From positions 1 through 38,477 of the forward strand of contig NZ_JACOIJ010000032.1 of the NCBI RefSeq assembly GCF_014692495.1: 38,477 nucleotides of DNA, written 5' to 3'. The translations under genes and the position numbers were made by a program. The stretch comes from Sphingobacterium litopenaei. GTDB taxonomy: Bacteria; Bacteroidota; Bacteroidia; Sphingobacteriales; Sphingobacteriaceae. Shown here piece after piece: positions 9,903 through 16,318 of the stretch. The notes beneath the pieces are model-generated. The model saw nothing but the letters and a program-made list of their open reading frames with translations. It did not search any database and was not told where the DNA came from. How positions within the stretch are numbered: the first letter of the stretch is position 1; each line of letters starts with the position of its first letter.

Positions 9903-11099
9903 ATGGCGACAGTTAATGCGGTTGTGCTAAAGCACCACAAAAAAGAAAATGGAACATGGAATGTAAAGATTTCCTTAAGCCATAATAGTAATACAAAATA
10001 TATAGAAACCTCTGCTTTTGTAACGAAGTCCTCCTTGGACACGAAGGGAAAATTGAAGAAGTCTTTTATTGAACAAAATTTCGCAAAAGTGTTATCTGAT
10101 TACCGAGATAAGATCACTTCTCTAGGTTCTCGCATAAAATATATGTCTTGTGGGGATATCAAGGATTATCTCTTAGGTAGCGAAAGAAGGGATGAACAAA
10201 TTGATGTCATACGAGTTATTGATTTAAAAGTTGCTGAGCTTCTTGATCAGGATAGAAAATCTACAGCTGATATTTACGCAGCGTTAGGATCACACTTGAA
10301 ATCTTTCGCCGGCACAAGTAGTATTTCTGTGATCTCCATATCTCCAGACTTTGTTTACAAATTTGATCAGTACTTGAGAAAAATAGTACAAATGAGTAGC
10401 CTGCGAACTTACATGAGTAAATTTAACACCTTGTTTGTGGAGATGCGAAAACGTTATAATAATCCATCGATTGACTTTTTTCCAATTCCGTATAACCCAA
10501 TGGAAAATTATACTCTTCCAACTCCAACCCCTAAAATGCGTCGTAATTTATCATTGGATCGTATACAACAAATAATAAACTATAAGCCCCAATATCTTTC
10601 AGAATATACTGCTAAAGATATGTTTCTTTTGTCCCTAATGCTTTGCGGAATGAATTCAAAAGATATATTCACCTACATTTCAAGTGCATGTATTGGTAAT
10701 GAATTGGAATACAGAAGAAGCAAGGTTCTTAATCGTAAAGATGGAGGTCTTATAAGTATTTGTATCCCAGATATAGCTAAACCCATAATTGAAAAATACG
10801 GAGGAGTAATTCAATCTAGATTTAAAGATAATAGAATTTTTAATCACCAATTGGGAACCGCCTGGGCAGCGATTAGTAAGAAATTAGGTTTTAAATGCAG
10901 CATGTATTACGCCCGCCATTCATTTGCCAATATTGCAAGACAGGTTTGTAAATTTAGTAAAGAAGATGTTGCGTTAGCTTTAAACCATAAAAGTGGCAAT
11001 GATATTACGGATGTATATATTGAGCCGGATTGGTCTGTTGTACATAAAGTACAAAAAGCAGTTATAGAGGAAGTGTTTTTTAAAGGTGGTTCTAATTAA
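9903..11099 (+). CDS. int: Tyrosine recombinase (integrase) of the element
   Basis: This 398-aa site-specific recombinase likely carries out integration and excision at the 34-bp core. The N-terminal arm-binding region (residues 1-90) and a SAM-like core-binding domain (about 105-205) precede the catalytic domain. The box II equivalent is YYARHSFAN with Arg338 and His339, and the nucleophile is probably Tyr372 in DVYIEP. The first catalytic Arg position reads CGMNSKD, with Asn251, as seen in other Bacteroidota recombinases of this type. The gene is next to attL and reads inward. Its stop overlaps that of the convergent XRE gene by 4 bp. Confidence 0.92.
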   Translation: MATVNAVVLKHHKKENGTWNVKISLSHNSNTKYIETSAFVTKSSLDTKGKLKKSFIEQNFAKVLSDYRDKITSLGSRIKYMSCGDIKDYLLGSERRDEQIDVIRVIDLKVAELLDQDRKSTADIYAALGSHLKSFAGTSSISVISISPDFVYKFDQYLRKIVQMSSLRTYMSKFNTLFVEMRKRYNNPSIDFFPIPYNPMENYTLPTPTPKMRRNLSLDRIQQIINYKPQYLSEYTAKDMFLLSLMLCGMNSKDIFTYISSACIGNELEYRRSKVLNRKDGGLISICIPDIAKPIIEKYGGVIQSRFKDNRIFNHQLGTAWAAISKKLGFKCSMYYARHSFANIARQVCKFSKEDVALALNHKSGNDITDVYIEPDWSVVHKVQKAVIEEVFFKGGSN

Positions 11100-11428
11100 T
11101 GACCACCTTTATTATCAATTGCATCTAGCAGTTTTTTTAAAGTGTCTTCCAATTTCAAGATCCTATTTTCAAGATCAGAAATTCTATAAGCATAGGTTTG
11201 TTCTTTAGAGTGGGCGCGGGCAGTATGAGCGATATCTTCAATGTTCATACCTAATTCAGCAAGCTTTTTGGTAACAATACCGCTTGGCCCAAAATGTCCG
11301 TTTTCTAATCTGGAGACGGTAGGGTAGGATATTCCTATTTTCTGAGCCAACTCATTACTGGTCCATCCTTTGCTTAATCGGAAACTCTTAATAAGCTCTC
11401 CTACTTCTTTATAATTTTGTGTACTCAT
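11096..11428 (-). CDS. XRE-family helix-turn-helix regulator
   Basis: This 110-aa DNA-binding protein has a Cro/CI-type HTH in residues 8-62 (ELAQKIGISYPTVSRLENG). It ends in a basic, probably coiled-coil tail (ENRILKLEDTLKKLLDAI) that would dimerise. It is the last gene of the leftward repressor operon and overlaps the upstream 124-aa gene by 20 bp, which suggests translational coupling. A second element regulator is the simplest reading. An antitoxin role with its neighbour is possible, but the neighbour is not a recognised toxin. Confidence 0.85.
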   Translation of the reverse strand: MSTQNYKEVGELIKSFRLSKGWTSNELAQKIGISYPTVSRLENGHFGPSGIVTKKLAELGMNIEDIAHTARAHSKEQTYAYRISDLENRILKLEDTLKKLLDAIDNKGGH

Positions 11429-11783
11429 ATTTTACGCGTATGTGTCCAGGGACTTCGCTTGACTTGCGATCTATGGTTAATTTTAAATGAAGTTCGTCAG
11501 TCAAGGCTTCATCTATTATCATTTCTACTTTATAAAGTAACTCCCAATCTGCTGGGAATAATAAAATATTTATTAATCCAGTTCCATCGTCCCAGTTGCC
11601 AAGGTGTGTCAATTCGATTCTGTGACCTTCTCTCTTCCCTGGTTTAGTTTTTGGGTATATGCCATTTTTCATGGGTGGGATAAGGTGTTTTTGAAGATGG
11701 TTAATAATCTCCCAAACTTCGGAGGAATTATTCTTTCTTTCAATCAATAACCCATCCTGTCCGATATCCCAGGTAATGTCCAT
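11409..11783 (-). CDS. Unknown 124-aa protein in the repressor operon
   Basis: This is a small soluble alpha/beta protein, MDITWDIGQDG at its start, with several aromatic residues and no signal or membrane segment. I do not recognise a family. It starts immediately after the stop of the S24 repressor gene and overlaps the XRE gene, so it is made with the two regulators. Possible roles are a regulator partner, an antirepressor-like factor or a toxin neutralised by the XRE protein. None is supported by a motif. Confidence 0.75.
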   Translation of the reverse strand: MDITWDIGQDGLLIERKNNSSEVWEIINHLQKHLIPPMKNGIYPKTKPGKREGHRIELTHLGNWDDGTGLINILLFPADWELLYKVEMIIDEALTDELHLKLTIDRKSSEVPGHIRVKYEYTKL

Positions 11784-12545
11784 TTATTCAAGGATTCTTT
11801 TTATTACATTATAGATCTCTAAAATATCATCCATATTAACGCTGTAATCGGGATACTTGTTTTTATCAGGGTTGAGGCTATGTAATATAATTTCACCTGT
11901 TTCAAGATTTTGTGAAGCAATTTGTTTTACAACTATGCCTTCCGTTCTATGAACAAAAACGTAATTTGGCCATTTATGGCTGTGTAATTTACTAGTCCAA
12001 TGCTCACGTTTTATTTCACGACATAAGAGAACGGTACCGTCAGGAATAGCATCCTTAATACTTCCGTTGTCCATAGAGTCTCCACTAGTTTCGAAGTGTC
12101 TATATTTTCCTCTTGCATATTTGTCAACGGTAGTAGTGTATTTGGGTAGCATATCAATATATTCTTGGTCTTGATAACCTGTCAAATATCCTGCTTGAGC
12201 ATGGACGGGAACCAGCTCAGTTGTTAAAAGGTAAAATCCAGGGCTTATCTCTTTAATTGGTGTAGTTTGGTCATCTTCAATGTATTCTCCTAAATCCCTC
12301 GCATTTGAATTTGATCTAGTTGGAAAAATGAAATCATAATCTTCCTTTGTTGCATTAATAGCATCTAAGATTGCTCTTGCTCTCGAAAGATCATCTTCTT
12401 TATAGAAGTCTTCATTTTTTAGAAGGTTAATAAGGGTGTTTCTCCCAAATCCAACATATAACGGATTAGATTTATCCGTAATTGTTTCCTGTTTAACATC
12501 AAGCTTTTTCATCAAGCGCTTGATATAATTTCCTTTATGTAACAT
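11784..12545 (-). CDS. S24 (LexA/CI-like) self-cleaving repressor
   Basis: This 253-aa protein probably keeps the element quiet. The N-terminal about 75 residues are helical and HTH-like (FGRNTLINLL). The C-terminal peptidase S24 domain has a cleavage site Ala118-Gly119 (VHAQAGYL), the nucleophile Ser157 in SGDSM and the general base Lys207 in GIVVKQ. All three are present, so RecA-stimulated self-cleavage is plausible and would link the element to DNA damage. It is the first gene of a three-gene leftward operon. Its promoter lies within the inverted repeat at 12633-12689. The HTH assignment is weaker than the peptidase assignment. Confidence 0.88.
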   Translation of the reverse strand: MLHKGNYIKRLMKKLDVKQETITDKSNPLYVGFGRNTLINLLKNEDFYKEDDLSRARAILDAINATKEDYDFIFPTRSNSNARDLGEYIEDDQTTPIKEISPGFYLLTTELVPVHAQAGYLTGYQDQEYIDMLPKYTTTVDKYARGKYRHFETSGDSMDNGSIKDAIPDGTVLLCREIKREHWTSKLHSHKWPNYVFVHRTEGIVVKQIASQNLETGEIILHSLNPDKNKYPDYSVNMDDILEIYNVIKRILE

Positions 12546-12632
12546 TTCTTCGTGTGTGTAAAATGCATGTTTAAAACATTTTAAACAAAATATTTAAAAT
12601 ATTTAAACTTTTTTAGGTTAAAAAGTTTGTAA

Positions 12633-12689
12633 TGTTTGAAATGTTTATATTTGTTTTGTCAAGTCAAACAAATATAAACATTTCAAACA
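12633..12689. promoter_or_regulatory. Perfect 24-bp inverted repeat with divergent promoters
   Basis: The arms 12633-12656 and 12666-12689 are exact reverse complements with a 9-bp spacer (TGTCAAGTC). Each arm contains TATATTTG, an exact Bacteroidota -7 box, one facing each way: 12646-12653 rightward and 12669-12676 leftward. The leftward promoter runs into the shared 15-mer box. It is probably the main operator/promoter switch between the repressor operon and the rightward operon. Confidence 0.75.
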
Positions 12690-12737
12690 ATGTATGTGCC
12701 AATTTCAATGAATTAAACAAAATAAAACAAAATAAAC

Positions 12738-12967
12738 ATGGTAGAAATTACATCAGAAATCCAAACACCGTCTTTAAAATTCCTATTGGATAAGATGAAT
12801 GTCGGTGATTCTTTCCCTGTTGATAATGGTACTAAAAAACAGTAAGACATGCTGTGTGGAGATATTTTCATAAAGAAGTTAATGGAGTTCCTATTAGCGA
12901 ACGTGTTTTTACTGTCCGAAGAGATCCTAAAGATGACAAAAATTTTAGATGCTGGAGGGATAAATAA
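12738..12967 (+). pseudogene. Frameshifted small phage-type gene
   Basis: The first gene of the rightward operon opens MVEITSEIQTPSLKFLL and stops at TAA 12843-12845 after 35 codons. If one A is added to the A6 run (12834-12839), the frame continues (TVRHAVWRYFHKEV, later VFTVRRDPKDDKNFRCWRDK) to TAA 12965-12967, two bases before the next gene. The continuation looks like small phage/island proteins that end in a 'WR.K' motif. The canonical X XXY YYZ slippery phase is not present, so a true indel or a homopolymer error is likelier than programmed frameshifting. Function unknown. Confidence 0.6.
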
Positions 12968-12969
12968 CT

Positions 12970-13248
12970 ATGCAGATAGATTACAAATTAGCGGCAATGC
13001 TAGGCAAAGCCGCTGAAATTGGAGCAATAAAAGCATTGACACATGTAGGTCATTTAAAACCTTATATATCAATGTCCGAAGCTGGACGGAGAGCTGGCAA
13101 AACTCAAGTAAAAAAATGGATGGATTCAGGGCAATTGAAATTTGAGCAAAGCGACTCTTTTAGGACCATAAGAATAGATAGGGTTTCCTTTGAATCATTA
13201 AACTCAGGTGTTGAACTTATAAAGCATATCGATATAAATGGAAACTGA
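12970..13248 (+). CDS. Small helix-turn-helix (excisionase-like) protein
   Basis: This 92-aa protein has a central segment, YISMSEAGRRAGKTQVKKW, then MDSGQLKF and RTIRIDR. It resembles the MerR/excisionase-type HTH ('S..EA....G...V..W...G.L'). It lies two bases after the frameshifted gene in a rightward operon driven from the inverted-repeat promoter. An excisionase or directionality factor is a reasonable guess from size, fold and position opposite the repressor; it is not proved. Confidence 0.6.
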   Translation: MQIDYKLAAMLGKAAEIGAIKALTHVGHLKPYISMSEAGRRAGKTQVKKWMDSGQLKFEQSDSFRTIRIDRVSFESLNSGVELIKHIDINGN

Positions 13249-13360
13249 AAAAATCCGCGGCATTATACTCGAAATGGTGCAATATCTTAATGATTCTCTT
13301 CATGAACTAGCAGGACAAACTGTTGAAATGGTGAACTGGGAGGATTATAGGAAGGGTTAA
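13238..13360 (+). CDS. Short hypothetical protein, 40 aa
   Basis: The ORF METEKIRGIILEMVQYLNDS... overlaps the end of the HTH gene by 11 bp, which suggests coupling. The product is acidic and probably helical. Function unknown. Confidence 0.45.
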   Translation: METEKIRGIILEMVQYLNDSLHELAGQTVEMVNWEDYRKG

Positions 13361-13450
13361 TTAAGTCATTTTAGAAAGCGTTTACAATTAAGTATTTTTG
13401 AATAATCGCAAAAACAAATCGGTGTAAAATACATAAAGTCTAAAAACACC

Positions 13451-13627
13451 ATGACAAATTTTTACAATTTTTACCATTACACAAAAGTATACCTAGGCCA
13501 AGAGCGTACAGTTATTTACAAACGTAATAACGGTATCTCAAGCATTGTTACTTTTGTGGTAACCGAGTTGTCTAAAATAGACAATAATGGAGTTAGGCTC
13601 GCGTTTTTAGAGCCAAAAATCGATTAA
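13451..13627 (+). CDS. Short hypothetical protein, 58 aa
   Basis: The ORF begins MTNFYNFYHYTKVYLGQER and ends FLEPKID. It is rich in aromatic residues with beta-strand-like repeats and no signal peptide. It is the last rightward gene before the leftward cargo row and is closed by the hairpin at 13634-13660. A GGTGT...ACACC pair surrounds its leader just before the ATG and could fold over the start. Function unknown. Confidence 0.5.
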   Translation: MTNFYNFYHYTKVYLGQERTVIYKRNNGISSIVTFVVTELSKIDNNGVRLAFLEPKID

Positions 13628-13633
13628 CAAGTA

Positions 13634-13660
13634 AAAGCCTAGACCAATAATCTAGGCTTT
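13634..13660. terminator. Bidirectional terminator between convergent genes
   Basis: The 10-bp stem AAAGCCTAGA / TCTAGGCTTT has a 7-base loop. It is the first member of a GCCTA/TAGGC hairpin family seen through 15979. Confidence 0.75.
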
Positions 13661-14120
13661 ATTGTGATTTGAAATGTAACTCCAGGTTACTAGAATTGTT
13701 ATTGCTTAATTTTAATATTACGAGTTTATTTTTAGTCAATTCTAGTACATTGTATGTTCGTTTTTCTATAATTGATAATGCATTGTAATTAAAGTTAGCA
13801 TCAAGAACTTTGTTGTCGGATGATAACCAATATTTAGCTGATACATAAAATGGTGTTCTCTTATAATATCCGTTTCTATCCCCAAAGACATCCTCTCCTT
13901 TGTCAGATTTTACTCTTAAACTATCTTTTGAAAATGTATAGGTTGTATTAAAATCATCCTTTTGAATAGATTGGTTCGCGCTATTATTGTTATACACCGT
14001 ATATTCAAGATCCCATGTTTTTAGTAGATTGCTGCTATTAAATACATCACTTTCCTCATTAGACTTGGTGCATGATGTTATAAATAATGTTATTGCAAAA
14101 AGAAATATTGCGCTTTTCAT
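13659..14120 (-). CDS. Lipoprotein, lipocalin-like
   Basis: The 153-aa product has an SPII signal MKSAIFLFAITLFITSC with acylated Cys17. The mature part (LLKTWDLEYTV..., DSLRVKSDKGEDV, KLVILKLSNNN) has alternating beta strands typical of the short lipocalin-like lipoproteins common in Bacteroidota. It stands alone between two hairpins, like the second lipoprotein at 15431. It would be anchored in an outer or inner membrane leaflet. Its role in the element is unknown; surface alteration or superinfection exclusion is speculation. Confidence 0.75.
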   Translation of the reverse strand: MKSAIFLFAITLFITSCTKSNEESDVFNSSNLLKTWDLEYTVYNNNSANQSIQKDDFNTTYTFSKDSLRVKSDKGEDVFGDRNGYYKRTPFYVSAKYWLSSDNKVLDANFNYNALSIIEKRTYNVLELTKNKLVILKLSNNNSSNLELHFKSQ

Positions 14121-14154
14121 AAAATTGTAAAATTATTTAAATGTCTTAATCCAT

Positions 14155-14172
14155 AGCCTAACCATCTAGGCT
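14155..14172. terminator. Short GCCTA-family hairpin
   Basis: AGCCTA / TAGGCT with a 6-base loop lies between two leftward genes. It is weak, with only a short T run rightward. Confidence 0.4.
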
Positions 14173-14177
14173 TTCTG

Positions 14178-14636
14178 CTATAAAATATCTTTTAATGAGG
14201 GTGCAGGGGGAGTATAAAGAACTTCTATTTCACTATTTTTTATAATAGAAGCTTTAATAGAAAAATCTTTTAAATTCCAGGAGAAAAAAGATTTATCGTT
14301 ATAATAAGTGGATGGGCCGTATTTACTTACAATTTTGGCAACCATTTTTTCTAAAGCTATTTTTGTGTTATTCCCAAACCTATCCCATTCTGGAGAAGAA
14401 AATCTATATAAGAAAGATATTAATTTATTTTTATCATTAAAAGAATAGAAAAGACGGCATTTCATATCTTCAATATCTAAATTGTAAATTAGATTAGATC
14501 CATAATCACTTTCAAGTTTAGATTCTTCTATTTTCCGAACTTGTTCCTTACTCATTCCCCAAGTTGTATTTCTAAATTGAGAAAATGAAGTTTGTGATAG
14601 AAATAAAAAAGCCATTATTAGTAGTAGATTTTTCAT
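14178..14636 (-). CDS. Secreted hypothetical protein
   Basis: The start at 14636 (MKNLLLIMAFLFLSQTSFSQ) gives a standard Sec signal cleaved after FSQ; a longer frame from 14669 adds 11 codons ahead of it. The mature part (about 132 aa) begins FRNTTWGMSKEQVRKIE, a pattern seen in many small exported Bacteroidota proteins ('WGMSkeeV...E'). It has no enzyme motif and no lipobox. It is flanked by hairpins on both sides. Confidence 0.72.
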   Translation of the reverse strand: MKNLLLIMAFLFLSQTSFSQFRNTTWGMSKEQVRKIEESKLESDYGSNLIYNLDIEDMKCRLFYSFNDKNKLISFLYRFSSPEWDRFGNNTKIALEKMVAKIVSKYGPSTYYNDKSFFSWNLKDFSIKASIIKNSEIEVLYTPPAPSLKDIL

Positions 14637-14683
14637 TTTGGTTATAATTAGTTTTATAAATATAATCAATATTTACAATAAAT

Positions 14684-14710
14684 GCCTACTCTTCATGGGG
14701 TAGGCTTTTT
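14684..14710. terminator. GCCTA-family hairpin
   Basis: GCCTAC / GTAGGC (14684-14689, 14700-14705) is followed by five T rightward. It lies between the small membrane ORF and the secreted protein gene. Confidence 0.55.
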
Positions 14711-14819
14711 ACTTTGTACTTTGCGCTATAAACTTCCCAATATTATATCCAAAGGAATAACATGCAGCAATGAAAAGTACAATTGCACCAATTATTATAT
14801 ATTTCTCCTTTTTTCCCAT
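14709..14819 (-). CDS. Small single-span membrane protein, 36 aa
   Basis: The ORF MGKKEKYIIIGAIVLFIAAC continues YSFGYNIGKFIAQSTK. A basic start, one hydrophobic span and a GY..GK turn are visible, like small tail-anchored or holin-sized phage proteins. It is bracketed by hairpins at 14684-14710 and 14835-14860. Function unknown. Confidence 0.5.
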   Translation of the reverse strand: MGKKEKYIIIGAIVLFIAACYSFGYNIGKFIAQSTK

Positions 14820-14834
14820 GAATCAAAAATAAAA

Positions 14835-14860
14835 AACCTACCCAAATAAATGAGTAGGTT
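14835..14860. terminator. GCCTA-like hairpin
   Basis: AACCTAC / GTAGGTT with a 12-base loop lies just upstream of the 36-aa ORF. Confidence 0.4.
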
Positions 14861-15000
14861 ATCCTTTATTAAATTATGAAAAATCACCTATGTGATATAT
14901 AAACGTTAAATAGATTATTTTATTACATAGTGTTGTTAAAAACCTTTTCAATAAAATTTTGTTTAAATCATACGATAAATCGAATAAAGTAATTGGAAGA

Positions 15001-15025
15001 GTCTATCTGTAATGGGTAGACTTTT
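15001..15025 (+). terminator. Hairpin with T run
   Basis: GTCTA / TAGAC (15001-15005, 15017-15021) is followed by TTTT. It lies in an ORF-free 259-bp stretch (14820-15078) where I see no other feature. Confidence 0.35.
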
Positions 15026-15075
15026 CCTTATTGAAGTCTTAAAATCACACCCATATTTTTAATCGAATAAACTTT

Positions 15076-15099
15076 AGCCTACTCTTTATCGGGTAGGCT
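15076..15099. terminator. GCCTA-family hairpin overlapping a stop codon
   Basis: AGCCTAC / GTAGGCT spans the stop codon of the leftward 85-aa gene. Confidence 0.5.
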
Positions 15100-15336
15100 T
15101 CTTCCTGCTCCAGCAGTCAAATATTTATTATGAACAAATCTAGTATAGAACCAGGATAGATCGTGAAGTTCTTTATCATTGGTTGCGTAGGACTCGAATT
15201 CTTTCCGCGATAGATGCATTACCTCAAGGCTTAAAGCGTCCAAAGCATCATCACGTAGAGTACGGGCTTGTAAGTTATTGATTGGATCTTTACACTCGTT
15301 GAGCACTACTCGTATTTTATCTATCCATTCTATCAT
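15079..15336 (-). CDS. Hypothetical protein, 85 aa
   Basis: This soluble helical protein (MIEWIDKIRVVLNECKDPIN...) has Trp and Tyr in its C-terminal half (LSWFYTRFVHN). No family was recognised. It is a lone leftward gene between hairpins at 15076 and 15351. Confidence 0.6.
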   Translation of the reverse strand: MIEWIDKIRVVLNECKDPINNLQARTLRDDALDALSLEVMHLSRKEFESYATNDKELHDLSWFYTRFVHNKYLTAGAGRSLPDKE

Positions 15337-15350
15337 AGAATAAAGATAAG

Positions 15351-15378
15351 GAAAAAGCCTAACGGTTAGGTTAGGCTT
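15351..15378. repeat. 28-bp hairpin repeat, copy 1
   Basis: Exactly identical in 28 bases to 15952-15979. The core is GCCTAAC-N6-GTTAGGC. With the other copy it brackets the lipoprotein gene 15431-15859. Read leftward the stem is followed by five T, so it can act as a terminator for that gene. Confidence 0.8.
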
Positions 15379-15430
15379 GTACTAATGTCATTAACACCCG
15401 TAATTTTTTGTTTATTAAATTCTTAGTAGA

Positions 15431-15859
15431 TCATTTTACTCTCTTAAATTCAAGAGTGCTTATATAGGTGCTGTTTTTTGATTTAATTTTGAGTGAGCTT
15501 TTATTTAATTTTATTATATCAAAATGATATAACAAAACATCTTCATAGTTGATGCTCAATGTTTTCCCATCATTAGACAATGTGTAATCGCTTTGTATTG
15601 TAGCATTTCTGTCCCATCCCACAAGGGCGCTCCCATATCTTCCAAGTAATTCTATTCCTCTAATCCCTACACTATTCGATCCAAAATTAAAAGATCGCTC
15701 TTTTATTTCACCAATGAAAGTATCGTCATGAGCAGGAGATATCAATTCCCATTTTCCTAAAATCGGTTCTTCGGGATTAAAATCTACTTCTTCTATTTCA
15801 CTTTTCGAGCATGAAAATAAGGTAATTAAGATAAGAATGGAGCCGATTATATTTTTCAT
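15431..15859 (-). CDS. Lipoprotein, lipocalin-like
   Basis: The 142-aa product has an SPII signal MKNIIGSILILITLFSC with Cys17, then an acidic linker and GKWELISP, the usual first strand of lipocalin-like Bacteroidota lipoproteins. Later strands are DYTLSNDGKTLSINYED and STLEFKRVK. It resembles the 13659 lipoprotein in size and plan but is not a close copy. It stands alone between two exact 28-bp hairpin repeats. Confidence 0.75.
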   Translation of the reverse strand: MKNIIGSILILITLFSCSKSEIEEVDFNPEEPILGKWELISPAHDDTFIGEIKERSFNFGSNSVGIRGIELLGRYGSALVGWDRNATIQSDYTLSNDGKTLSINYEDVLLYHFDIIKLNKSSLKIKSKNSTYISTLEFKRVK

Positions 15860-15951
15860 AGAGTTTATAATTTAGTTAATATAAAAGTAATAAAAAAATA
15901 TTTCGTTTTGGAAGATTTGGTGAAATGGAGGGATGATGAGCTTTCACAATT

Positions 15952-15979
15952 GAAAAAGCCTAACGGTTAGGTTAGGCTT
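15952..15979. repeat. 28-bp hairpin repeat, copy 2
   Basis: Identical to 15351-15378. Read leftward it follows the 67-aa gene at 15991 and ends in a T run, which fits a terminator. Confidence 0.8.
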
Positions 15980-15990
15980 TGTTGGCTTTC

Positions 15991-16194
15991 TCATGCTCTT
16001 GGATAATGTTTCTTTTGAAAAGTAGTTCCGTTATATGTTTTGGAAGCTAGTTCAAAAAACTTGTGACTATCCTCATTTCGTCTAGCTGCTTCCCATTTAT
16101 ATCGAGCTTTTAGATATTTGAGATCTTGATCGTTATGATCATCGGGAAGGAATTTTTCTATAAAATCAGCTTCAGTCATGGTGTGATTACGCAT
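15991..16194 (-). CDS. Hypothetical protein, 67 aa
   Basis: This is a small basic soluble protein. Both MRNHTM (16194) and MTEADFIEKF (16179) are possible starts. It is rich in Lys, Tyr and His (KYLKARYKWEAARRNE). No family recognised. It lies 7 bp inside the left inverted repeat of the ABC-3C module. Confidence 0.55.
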   Translation of the reverse strand: MRNHTMTEADFIEKFLPDDHNDQDLKYLKARYKWEAARRNEDSHKFFELASKTYNGTTFQKKHYPRA

Positions 16195-16201
16195 ATTTAA
16201 A

Positions 16202-16217
16202 TGTTGGTGGCAATGCT
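16202..16217. repeat. Left inverted repeat of the ABC-3C module
   Basis: TGTTGGTGGCAATGCT matches the reverse complement of 19164-19179 at 15 of 16 bases. It lies between the 67-aa gene and the 3' end of the ATPase gene. Confidence 0.65.
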
Positions 16218-16318
16218 AACGAACAATCGTGCTAAGATTATATGACATTATAAGCAAATGGAAAGCAATTAAAAAAGTCGAAACGTAAAGCAAAGCTTGA
16301 AGATTTTATAACGTGATG

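Noticed and set aside
11096..11783. Toxin-antitoxin pair (124-aa protein plus XRE).
   Set aside because: The 124-aa protein lacks RelE/HigB, HipA, Fic or nuclease motifs; operon order with the S24 repressor favours regulation.
12834..12840. Programmed -1 frameshift at AAAAAAC.
   Set aside because: The heptamer is out of phase for tandem slippage (0 frame reads ACT AAA AAA CAG), so slipping would pair badly in the P site. Kept only as a remote option.
15351..15979. Integron attC sites: GCCTAAC...GTTAGGC fits RYYYAAC/GTTRRRY.
   Set aside because: The boxes are only 6 bases apart, inner L-boxes are absent, no integron integrase is present, and the T runs fit simple terminators.
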